Below are positions 1-4,906 of a DNA stretch of 5,050 bases, in pieces. Numbering within the stretch: position 1 is the first letter of the stretch; every line of letters starts with the position of its first letter. A program made the translations under genes and the position numbers. The DNA is from JALZAA01 sp035316005. Lineage in GTDB: Bacteria > Actinomycetota > Acidimicrobiia > IMCC26256 > JACDBD01. The stretch is taken from assembly GCA_035316005.1 (NCBI GenBank), contig DATFXK010000203.1:1-5050 (forward strand), in the 5' to 3' direction. Under the pieces are notes generated by a model. The model ran no database searches. It saw nothing but the letters and a program-made list of their open reading frames with translations, and had not been told where the DNA came from.

Positions 1-3
1 GCG

Positions 4-207
4 TCAGACGGCCCGGACGTTCTGCGCCTCTTCGCCCTTCCTGCCGGGGGCGATGTCGAACTCGACGCGCTGCCCCTCGTCGAGGGTGCGATACCCGTCA
101 CCCTGGATGGCCGAGAAGTGCACGAAGACGTCGTCCCGCCCCTCAATCGCGATGAAGCCGTAACCCTTCTCCGCGTTGAACCACTTGACCGTTCCGGTCG
201 TTGCCAT
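4..207 (-). CDS. Cold-shock protein, CspA family
   Basis: This encodes a 67-residue single cold-shock domain, the normal length for the family. Such proteins bind single-stranded RNA or DNA in the cytoplasm and act as RNA chaperones that melt mRNA structure. The family signature is complete: the start MATTGTVKWFN, RNP1-like KGYGFI at residues 14-19, RNP2-like DVFVHF at 26-31, and the closing GxxAxNV as EEAQNVRAV. The frame stays open upstream to about 405, but the domain begins exactly at the ATG at 207, and AAGGAG lies 11 bases before it, so that start is preferred. The gene is monocistronic within the window and divergent from the oxygenase gene. It sits behind a long predicted leader (208-372), as is common for csp genes. 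Whether it is cold-induced or constitutive cannot be told from the protein; actinobacteria carry several paralogues, so no specific symbol is given. Confidence 0.96.
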   Translation of the reverse strand: MATTGTVKWFNAEKGYGFIAIEGRDDVFVHFSAIQGDGYRTLDEGQRVEFDIAPGRKGEEAQNVRAV

Positions 208-218
208 GTGTTGCTTCG

Positions 219-224
219 CTCCTT
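219..224 (-). promoter_or_regulatory. Ribosome binding site of the cold-shock gene
   Basis: On the minus strand this reads AAGGAG, complementary to the anti-Shine-Dalgarno end of 16S rRNA. The spacing to the ATG at 207 is 11 bases, slightly long but workable. It decides the start of the csp coding region against the open upstream frame. A hairpin (232-255) ends seven bases upstream of it. Confidence 0.75.
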
Positions 225-231
225 GCCGTAC

Positions 232-255
232 CCAACCGATGTCAGCGTCGGTGGG
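232..255 (-). repeat. Hairpin just upstream of the csp ribosome binding site
   Basis: The arms at 232-239 (CCAACCGA) and 248-255 (TCGGTGGG) pair over eight positions with one mismatch around an 8-nt loop. In the csp mRNA the stem ends seven bases before AAGGAG, where it could influence ribosome access. This is a moderate-strength structure that needs conservation to be convincing. Confidence 0.45.
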
Positions 256-305
256 TGGATGTTTTGGGAAGGTCAGTGGCGCTGTTGCGAATCGACTCGG
301 ACCGG

Positions 306-331
306 AACGGTACGAGGGCGGTCGTACCGTT
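306..331. repeat. Perfect inverted repeat, 10-bp arms, 6-nt loop
   Basis: The arms are AACGGTACGA (306-315) and TCGTACCGTT (322-331), perfect reverse complements separated by GGGCGG. In the csp transcript this would form a stable hairpin about 40 nt from the predicted 5' end. Neither strand follows it with a run of T, so it is not a typical intrinsic terminator. It could also be a dyad operator for a DNA-binding regulator, since it lies between the two divergent genes. Confidence 0.7.
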
Positions 332-371
332 GTGCCTCGCTCGTGTCGCTTACCGCCGCGACCGAAGCTGA

Positions 372-394
372 CGCGCTGACTGTATCTCAGCGTG
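372..394. repeat. Inverted repeat covering the csp -10 box
   Basis: The arms CGCTGA (374-379) and TCAGCG (387-392) are perfect reverse complements with a 7-nt spacer. Extending outward to 372 and 394 adds one mismatch and one match. The dyad is centred on the predicted -10 element, the classic position for a repressor operator. It also lies beside a direct repeat GCTGAC (367-372 and 375-380), so the symmetry may be partly fortuitous. Confidence 0.4.
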
Positions 395-405
395 CGAACC
401 GTCAA
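379..405 (-). promoter_or_regulatory. Predicted promoter of the cold-shock gene
   Basis: On the minus strand a -35 element TTGACG (405 to 400) and a -10 element TACAGT (384 to 379) are separated by 15 bases. Both match the housekeeping sigma consensus well (TTGACn and TAnnnT); the spacer is on the short side, or 16 bases if the -35 is read as ATTGAC. This is the best sigma-70-like promoter in the window and predicts a start near 372. Confidence 0.6.
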
Positions 406-480
406 TCCCTGGCCCGCGGCATATCACCCGGTTCGCGTGCCCCGCGGCAACCACCCCTTCTCGACCGATGCTCGACCACG

Positions 481-486
481 TAGCGT
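481..486 (+). promoter_or_regulatory. Candidate -10 element of the oxygenase gene
   Basis: TAGCGT fits the actinobacterial TAnnnT -10 pattern. Seven bases separate it from the GTG at 494, which would put transcription start on or next to that codon and give a leaderless mRNA. There is no convincing -35 element, and no Shine-Dalgarno sequence precedes any candidate start of this gene. This is inference. Confidence 0.3.
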
Positions 487-493
487 GAGTGAC

Positions 494-1288
494 GTGCGAG
501 GTGTGACGGAGTCGTCTCCGCTTCGGCCTGGACTACTCGGCGACGTCGAGGCCGACGCGCTCGCGAGTTGGGCGGACGTGGCCGAGGCGTGGCCGGTCGG
601 CAGTCACGTCTGGGGTCAGTACGCCGAGCAGATCGGGGACGGCGTGGCCGTCTGCCGCACCGAGAACGTCTCGGCGTGCCATCCCGGGGTCGCCGCGCTC
701 GTGGACGGAGCGCTCCGCGAGGCCGCGACGGAGGCGCTCGGCGAACCGGCAACCGCCTTCAAGGACAAGATCAACTACAAGCACCCCGGCGGCGCCGGCT
801 TCCGTCCCCATCAGGACCGTCTCGCGTACCCCGGCGTCGACCGCGTGCTGTCGGTCCTCGTCGCCATCGACGAGTGCACGACCGAGTCCGGCTGCCTGTG
901 GCTGGCGGGCGGCGTCGACGAGCCCCTCCCCACCGACGATCGCGGCGTGGTGCGCGGCGACTTGGTCGAGTCCCTCCGGTGGGAGCCCGCCGAGCTGGCG
1001 GCCGGCGACGCGGTGCTGCTCGACGGCCTTGCACCCCACTACAGCGAAGCGAACCGGGGCGATCGGCGCCGGCGCGTGCTCGTCGCGAGCTATGCGCCGG
1101 CGAGCGAGGGGTACTCGCGCGGTCGCTATTACTCGGCCCGCGCCGACACAATGCGGCGCGCCTCGCAGCAGGACGGGCGGTTCCGCATCAGCACGCTCGC
1201 GGACTTCGACGGCATCGAGGTCGCCGGCAGCAACGCCGGGCCCGACCGCTGCACCCACGACCCGGTGGAGGGCGTCCCCGCCGAGTAG
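494..1288 (+). CDS. Phytanoyl-CoA dioxygenase (PhyH) family Fe(II)/2-oxoglutarate oxygenase
   Basis: This encodes about 264 residues, a usual size for the family. These cytoplasmic enzymes couple decarboxylation of 2-oxoglutarate to hydroxylation of a small substrate. The iron-binding facial triad is visible as His106-Gln-Asp108 (PHQD) and the distal His182 (APHYS), followed by the Arg cluster at 191-194 expected to hold the 2-oxoglutarate carboxylate. The segment FKDKINYK (89-96) before HQD and the strand with SGCLWLAGG are also typical. KxNYK-PGG-GF-HQD recalls PhyH enzymes that act on small phosphonates (PhnY/TmpA type), but this is too weak to assign a substrate. The frame has no ATG start. 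GTG codons at 392, 485, 494 and 503 are possible; 494 is chosen because it begins just before the homologous region and lies seven bases after TAGCGT. The gene is divergent from csp and separated by 58 bases from dinB. Confidence 0.85.
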   Translation: MRGVTESSPLRPGLLGDVEADALASWADVAEAWPVGSHVWGQYAEQIGDGVAVCRTENVSACHPGVAALVDGALREAATEALGEPATAFKDKINYKHPGGAGFRPHQDRLAYPGVDRVLSVLVAIDECTTESGCLWLAGGVDEPLPTDDRGVVRGDLVESLRWEPAELAAGDAVLLDGLAPHYSEANRGDRRRRVLVASYAPASEGYSRGRYYSARADTMRRASQQDGRFRISTLADFDGIEVAGSNAGPDRCTHDPVEGVPAE

Positions 1289-1321
1289 GCGAAGAGGGTC
1301 GACGGCGCCACGGCCCGGATG

Positions 1322-1335
1322 CGAACATGTGTTCG
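1322..1335 (+). promoter_or_regulatory. LexA operator (SOS box) of dinB
   Basis: The sequence CGAACATGTGTTCG matches the Gram-positive/actinobacterial LexA consensus CGAAC-RNRY-GTTYG at every position. It lies 11 bases before the ATG of the polymerase IV gene, where bound LexA would block transcription until RecA-driven LexA cleavage after DNA damage. A third GAAC half-site (1337-1340) follows, making GTTC-GT-GAAC a second small dyad. No clear -35/-10 pair was recognised, though the operator probably overlaps the promoter. Confidence 0.85.
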
Positions 1336-1346
1336 TGAACGGCGAG

Positions 1347-2537
1347 ATGGGCGGGGCCACGATCCTCCACGCCGACCTCGACGCCTTCTACGCCTCCGTT
1401 GAGCAACGGGACGACCCCCGATTGCGCGGCCGCCCGGTCATCGTGGGCGGCGGCGTCGTCCTCGCTGCCAGCTACGAGGCCAAGGCGTTCGGGGTCCGCA
1501 CGGCGATGGGCGGCGCCCAGGCCCGGGCGCTGTGCCCGCGCGCGGTCGTGGTCGAGCCCCGCATGTCCGCGTACGCGGAGGCGAGCACGGCCGTCTTCGA
1601 CGTGTTCGAGCGGACGACCCCACTCGTCGAGGGCCTGTCGATCGACGAGGCGTTCCTCGACGTCGGCGGGTTGCGCCGACTCTCGGGCCCGGCGCCGGCG
1701 ATCGCGCGGCGACTCCGGCGCGAGGTCCGGGAGCACGTCGACCTGCCGATCACGGTCGGCGTGGCCCGCACCAAGTTCCTCGCCAAAGTGGCGAGCGCGG
1801 TCGCCAAGCCCGACGGACTGCTCGTCGTGCCGCCGGACAAGGAGCTGTTGTTCCTCCACCGGCTTCCCGTCGAGCGCCTGTGGGGCGTCGGGCCCGTCAC
1901 CGCCGACAAGCTGCGCACGCGGGGCATCACCAGCGTCGCCGACGTCGCCGCACTCGCCGAAGGCGCACTCGTCGCCATGCTGGGGACGGCCGCAGGCCGG
2001 CATCTTCACGCGCTCGCCCACAACCGCGATCCGCGGCCGGTGCAGGTGGGACGGCGACGACACTCGGTGGGTTCGCAACACGCTCTCGGTCGTGGGCCGA
2101 AGTCGTCGGCCGACGTCGACACCACCGTCGTCGCGCTCGTCGACCGCGTGACCGGGCGCATGCGCGCCGCCGGGCGCGTGGGGCGAACCGTCATGCTTCG
2201 GCTGCGCTTCGGCGACTTCTCACGCGCGACCCGCTCGCACACGCTGGCGCAAGCGACCGCGCAGACCCGCACGATTCTCGACGCCGTGCGCGATCTCGTG
2301 GCCACCGCCACGCCGATGATCGAGGGGCGGGGCCTTACCCTCGTGGGGATCTCGGTCGGCAACCTGCACGACGACGCCGCCGTGCAGCTCGCGCTCCCGT
2401 TCGACAGCCGGCGCGACAGCCGCGCCCTCGACGACGCGCTGGACCACATACGCGACCGGTTCGGGTCGGACGCCGTCACACGCGCGGTGCTGCTGGGCCG
2501 GGATCACGGCCCGACGGTGCCGCTCTTGCCCGACTGA
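1347..2537 (+). CDS. dinB: DNA polymerase IV, Y-family translesion polymerase
   Basis: This encodes 396 residues, the usual length. The enzyme copies past damaged bases with low fidelity and no proofreading. The palm catalytic acids are visible as Asp10 (HADLDAFYASVEQ) and Asp100-Glu101 (SIDEAFLD). Tyr15 occupies the aromatic steric-gate position that excludes ribonucleotides. A helix-hairpin-helix thumb segment (LWGVGPVTADKLRTRGI) lies at about 179-194, and the little finger follows. QLALPF (347-352) fits the beta-clamp-binding hexapeptide QLxLx[LF]; about 44 more residues follow it. The ATG at 1347 is preferred because the in-frame GTG codons at 1329 and 1335 lie inside or overlap the LexA box and only add residues before the domain. 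No good Shine-Dalgarno sequence precedes it. Regulation by LexA is strongly indicated. It is first in a tightly spaced same-strand series of four genes. Confidence 0.97.
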   Translation: MGGATILHADLDAFYASVEQRDDPRLRGRPVIVGGGVVLAASYEAKAFGVRTAMGGAQARALCPRAVVVEPRMSAYAEASTAVFDVFERTTPLVEGLSIDEAFLDVGGLRRLSGPAPAIARRLRREVREHVDLPITVGVARTKFLAKVASAVAKPDGLLVVPPDKELLFLHRLPVERLWGVGPVTADKLRTRGITSVADVAALAEGALVAMLGTAAGRHLHALAHNRDPRPVQVGRRRHSVGSQHALGRGPKSSADVDTTVVALVDRVTGRMRAAGRVGRTVMLRLRFGDFSRATRSHTLAQATAQTRTILDAVRDLVATATPMIEGRGLTLVGISVGNLHDDAAVQLALPFDSRRDSRALDDALDHIRDRFGSDAVTRAVLLGRDHGPTVPLLPD

Positions 2538-2572
2538 GACGCCGCACCTGCCTCATCTGCTTCACTGGCCGC

Positions 2573-3082
2573 ATGACGACCGCCGAGCTGCTGATCGACG
2601 CGTTCGGACGAATCCGGGAAGACGTCCACGGGGCGGTGCAGGACCTGACGCCCGAGCAGCTGGCCGTACGGCTCGACGAACAGGCCAACTCGATCGCGTG
2701 GTTGGTGTGGCACCTGACGCGCGTCCAGGACGACCACATCGCCGACGCGGCGCAGATCGAGCAGGTCTGGACGTCGAGCGGTTGGACCGAACGGTTCGCG
2801 TTGCCGTTCGACGCCTCCGACACCGGGTACGGCCACGACGCCACCGACGTCGCCGCCGTCACGGTGGACTCGGGGCGACTGCTCACCGAGTATCACGACG
2901 CCGTGCACGACCAGACGATCCGGTTCGTCGACGGCATCACGGACGCCGACCTGGACCGGATCGTCGACGAACGGTGGGACCCGCTGGTCTCGCTCGGCGT
3001 CCGGATCGTCAGCGTCATCAACGACAACACCGAGCACGCGGGCCAGGCCGCGTTCGTGCGCGGGATCGTCCTGCGGGGATAG
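2573..3082 (+). CDS. DUF664 / DinB-fold protein, mycothiol-transferase-like
   Basis: This encodes 169 residues of the four-helix-bundle DinB/YfiT superfamily, in the DUF664 branch widespread in Actinomycetota. Members are proposed metal-dependent thiol transferases using mycothiol to detoxify electrophiles. Characteristic segments are NSIAWLVWHLTRVQDDH (39-55), with the expected metal ligand His47, GWTERFALPF (70-79), TGYGH (84-88), RWDPLVSLGVR (134-144) and the C-terminal DNTEHAGQAAFVRG (151-164). His155 matches the last ligand. The usual HxxxH pair appears as Asp151-xxx-His155, so the third ligand is either Asp or lies elsewhere. Despite the name it is unrelated to polymerase IV. It starts 35 bases after dinB and ends two bases before the next start, so it is probably co-transcribed with dinB. 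No Shine-Dalgarno sequence is obvious before the ATG. Confidence 0.85.
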   Translation: MTTAELLIDAFGRIREDVHGAVQDLTPEQLAVRLDEQANSIAWLVWHLTRVQDDHIADAAQIEQVWTSSGWTERFALPFDASDTGYGHDATDVAAVTVDSGRLLTEYHDAVHDQTIRFVDGITDADLDRIVDERWDPLVSLGVRIVSVINDNTEHAGQAAFVRGIVLRG

Positions 3083-3084
3083 CG

Positions 3085-3885
3085 ATGCCGGAAGCCGAGG
3101 AGGGCCTCGCGTTTCGGGATCCCGCCAAGCGGCGAGGGCTCCAGTTCGCGGTCCTGCCGATGACGAAGCTCGAGGTCATCTCCCATCAGCGCAAGGCCAG
3201 CGATTCGCACGTCAAGCGGGTTGCCGATTCCGTCGATCGCGTCGGCTTCCTGGCGCCCGTCGTGGTTGTCGAGCGCGATGGCGGCGGCTACCTGATCATC
3301 GACGGGCAGCACCGATTCCTCGCCGCCAAGGAGCTGGGCCTGCGCCGCATCCCCGCCGTGATCGCGCCCCGGGACGTCGCCCGCCGCATGCTCACCCTGA
3401 ACGTGGAGAAGGAGCCCAATATCCGCGAGCGGTCGGCGGTCGCGCTCTCCATCTACCGGGAGCTGGTCGAGGCCGAACCGGAGCTCGGCGAGGACGACGC
3501 CGAGGTCGCGGACGCGGTGCAGCAGGCTCATTACGTGACGCTCGGGCTCGCATACCAGGCCTCGGGCCGGCTCGCGGGCAGCCTCTACGAGCCCATCCTC
3601 CGACGATGCGACGGGTTCATGGACGAGGCCCTCGCCGAGGCGCTCCCGATCCGAGAGGCCCGCGCCGGTCGCGTGGTCGAGGCGCACCAGCTCGTGCGGG
3701 AGGTCACCGATCGCCTCAAGGAGGCCGGCGCGTGGCACGAGTTCGCCGGCGCCCAGATCATCTCGTACGCGAACCCGCTCAAGCGGGCGCGCAAGCAGCA
3801 TTCGTTCGACCAGACCTTCGACAAGCTCGTCGCCAAGCTCGAGAGCCTGGGCGACCACCCGGAGAAGGTGCTGCGCGGCGGCTAG
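3085..3885 (+). CDS. Orphan ParB-like N-terminal-domain protein
   Basis: This encodes 266 residues. The first ~110 form a ParB/sulfiredoxin-fold domain: LPMTKLEVISHQRKAS (24-39), SHVKRVADSVDRVGFLAPVVV (41-61), then the nucleotide- and phosphate-binding motif DGQHRFLAAKELGL (73-86) and IPAVIA (89-94). LNVEKEPNIRERS (105-117) aligns in position with the ENVQRxxLxxxE segment of chromosomal ParB. The remainder is largely helical and charged and has no helix-turn-helix that I can recognise. A ParA partner and parS-like sites are absent, so a chromosome-segregation role is unlikely. ParB-fold proteins of this kind include DNA nucleases, CTP switches and transcription factors; I cannot choose. The ATG follows the upstream stop by two bases and has GGGGA five bases before it inside the previous gene, indicating translational coupling. 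It may be SOS co-regulated. Confidence 0.8.
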   Translation: MPEAEEGLAFRDPAKRRGLQFAVLPMTKLEVISHQRKASDSHVKRVADSVDRVGFLAPVVVVERDGGGYLIIDGQHRFLAAKELGLRRIPAVIAPRDVARRMLTLNVEKEPNIRERSAVALSIYRELVEAEPELGEDDAEVADAVQQAHYVTLGLAYQASGRLAGSLYEPILRRCDGFMDEALAEALPIREARAGRVVEAHQLVREVTDRLKEAGAWHEFAGAQIISYANPLKRARKQHSFDQTFDKLVAKLESLGDHPEKVLRGG

Positions 3886-3888
3886 CGT
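3883..3888 (+). promoter_or_regulatory. Candidate -10 element of the esterase gene
   Basis: TAGCGT begins with the stop codon of the ParB-like gene and is identical to the hexamer before the oxygenase gene. It ends 10 bases before the ATG at 3899, which has no Shine-Dalgarno sequence. Transcription from here would give a leader of only a few bases. Overlap with a stop codon makes a chance match quite possible. Confidence 0.2.
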
Positions 3889-3898
3889 TTCGCCCAGC

Positions 3899-4843
3899 AT
3901 GAAGCTCTGGGACGACGAGCTCGATGCGCTGCGGCCGCAGCTTCGGGAAGAAGCCGACGCGTTCATCGCGTCCTTCGCGCTCGAGGACGATCCGAGCCTC
4001 CCGACGGCAGAGAGGATCGCGAAGCAGCGCGCCGCGTTCGACGCGCGGGTGTTGCGATCCGAGATGGCGACCGAACGCGAGATCCCCGGCCCCGCCGGAC
4101 CGATGCGCCTCCGCACCTTCGTACCCGACCAGGTCGACGCCGTGTTCTTCCACATCCACGGCGGCGGGTTCGTCACCGGCTCACCGGAGATGACGGACCT
4201 GCTCCACGAGGCACTCAGCAAGGAACTGAACCTCGCGTTCGCGAGCGTGGACTACCGGCTGGCGCCCGAGCATCCCTACCCCGCCGGCCCCGACGACTGT
4301 GAAGCCGCCGCCCTGTGGCTCCTCGAGCACGCCGAGCGCGAGTTCGGCTCGGCGCGTCTGCTGATCGGCGGCGAATCCGCCGGCGCCCACCTCGCGGCCT
4401 GCACGCTGCTCCGCATGCGCGACCGGCACGATGCCGTGGAACGGTTCGGCGGCGCCAACCTCGTCTTCGGGATCTACGACCTCAGCGGGACGCCGAGCCA
4501 GCGCGGCATACAGGAGCGGCCCGACATCCTCACGGCCGACGGGATCCGGTACGTCACCGACCTGTTCACGCCCGGGCGCTCCACCGAGGGCCGCCGCGAC
4601 CCCGACGTGTCACCGCTCTACGCCGACCTGCACGGCCTGCCGCCGGCGTTCTTCACCGTCGGCAGCGACGACCATCTCGTCGACGACACGACCCTCATGG
4701 CAGCGCGCTGGCAGCTGGCGGGCAACGACGCCGAGCTCCTCGTCTACCCGGAGGCACCGCACGGCGGCATCGGCATGCCGAGCATCCTCGAGCGCTGGTT
4801 CCCGCAGCTCACCGACTTCCTCCGCCGCGCTATCCGGCCCTGA
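3899..4843 (+). CDS. Alpha/beta hydrolase fold-3 (HSL-family) esterase
   Basis: This encodes 314 residues, standard for hormone-sensitive-lipase-type bacterial esterases, which hydrolyse carboxylic esters in the cytoplasm. The oxyanion-hole motif HGGG is at 87-90 (FFHIHGGGFVTGS). The family block DYRLAPEHPYPAGPDD is at 118-133. The nucleophile elbow GESAG is at 158-162, with Ser160. The acid is probably Asp257 in VGSDDHLVDD, and the base His288 in APHGG. All triad members are therefore present. The N-terminal ~70 residues are the usual cap helices, and no signal peptide is seen. Natural substrates cannot be read from sequence. It starts 13 bases after the ParB-like gene without a Shine-Dalgarno sequence, so it is either the last gene of that unit or is transcribed from its own promoter. 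Confidence 0.93.
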   Translation: MKLWDDELDALRPQLREEADAFIASFALEDDPSLPTAERIAKQRAAFDARVLRSEMATEREIPGPAGPMRLRTFVPDQVDAVFFHIHGGGFVTGSPEMTDLLHEALSKELNLAFASVDYRLAPEHPYPAGPDDCEAAALWLLEHAEREFGSARLLIGGESAGAHLAACTLLRMRDRHDAVERFGGANLVFGIYDLSGTPSQRGIQERPDILTADGIRYVTDLFTPGRSTEGRRDPDVSPLYADLHGLPPAFFTVGSDDHLVDDTTLMAARWQLAGNDAELLVYPEAPHGGIGMPSILERWFPQLTDFLRRAIRP

Positions 4844-4880
4844 GCCGCGCGTCGGTGAGAACCGGCCCGGGTGGGGGTCA

Positions 4881-4902
4881 TACGGTGCGCGGACCGAGGA
4901 GG
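4881..4902 (+). promoter_or_regulatory. Candidate -10 element and strong ribosome binding site of the serine hydrolase
   Basis: AGGAGG (4897-4902) is a near-perfect Shine-Dalgarno sequence four bases before the ATG at 4907 and is the strongest in the window. TACGGT (4881-4886) fits TAnnnT and would place transcription start near 4893, leaving a short leader that still includes AGGAGG. No good -35 is present at normal spacing. The 63-base gap after the esterase gene shows no terminator hairpin with a T run. Confidence 0.5.
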
Positions 4903-4906
4903 ATCC

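Larger units (their letters stand above)
188..311 (-). repeat. Dispersed 12-bp inverted repeat linking csp leader and start of coding region
   Basis: Positions 300-311 read GACCGGAACGGT and positions 188-199 read the exact reverse complement ACCGTTCCGGTC. In the csp mRNA the leader copy can therefore pair with codons 3-6 (Thr-Gly-Thr-Val region) over 12 consecutive base pairs. Each copy is itself quasi-palindromic (ACCG-N3-CGGT), so the pair could instead be two binding sites for a DNA-binding protein. The intervening 101 bases hold the second hairpin, the ribosome binding site and the start codon. Confidence 0.55.
208..372 (-). promoter_or_regulatory. Long 5' leader of the cold-shock mRNA
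   Basis: The predicted promoter at 379-405 places the transcript start near 371-373, leaving an untranslated leader of about 165 bases. In transcript order it contains a hairpin with 10-bp arms (331 to 306), a 12-nt segment (311 to 300) complementary to codons 3-6 of csp, a second hairpin (255 to 232) and the ribosome binding site (224 to 219). The first hairpin and the 12-nt pairing share six bases, so they cannot form together. Known csp mRNAs, for example E. coli cspA, have leaders of similar length that switch structure with temperature. The switching proposed here is inference from base pairing alone. The in-frame codons upstream of the ATG do not resemble a cold-shock domain, so I treat them as noncoding. 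Confidence 0.5.

Noticed and set aside
306..331. Intrinsic transcription terminator
   Set aside because: The stem is good, but neither strand has a T run after it, and on both strands it lies upstream of a gene and not after one.
208..405. N-terminal extension of the cold-shock protein (open frame continues 66 codons upstream)
   Set aside because: The extension has no resemblance to a domain, the family begins exactly at MATTGTVKWF, a ribosome binding site sits at 219-224, and a promoter occupies 379-405. Open frames are common by chance at this G+C content.
533..1360. Long minus-strand open frame opposite the oxygenase gene
   Set aside because: The translation has no family signature, while the plus strand carries the intact HxD...H motif. 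It is an antisense shadow of GC-rich coding sequence.
2573..3082. Second DNA polymerase IV, suggested by the shared name DinB
   Set aside because: The DinB/YfiT superfamily is a four-helix bundle named after a B. subtilis damage-inducible gene and is unrelated to Y-family polymerases; no polymerase motifs are present.
3085..3885. Chromosome or plasmid partition locus
   Set aside because: There is no ParA gene, no parS-like repeats, no origin features and no HTH domain recognised; the ParB-like fold alone does not support partition.
2893..4221. 442-codon minus-strand open frame across the ParB-like and esterase genes
   Set aside because: It spans two well-supported plus-strand genes, has low-complexity composition and no recognisable domain.
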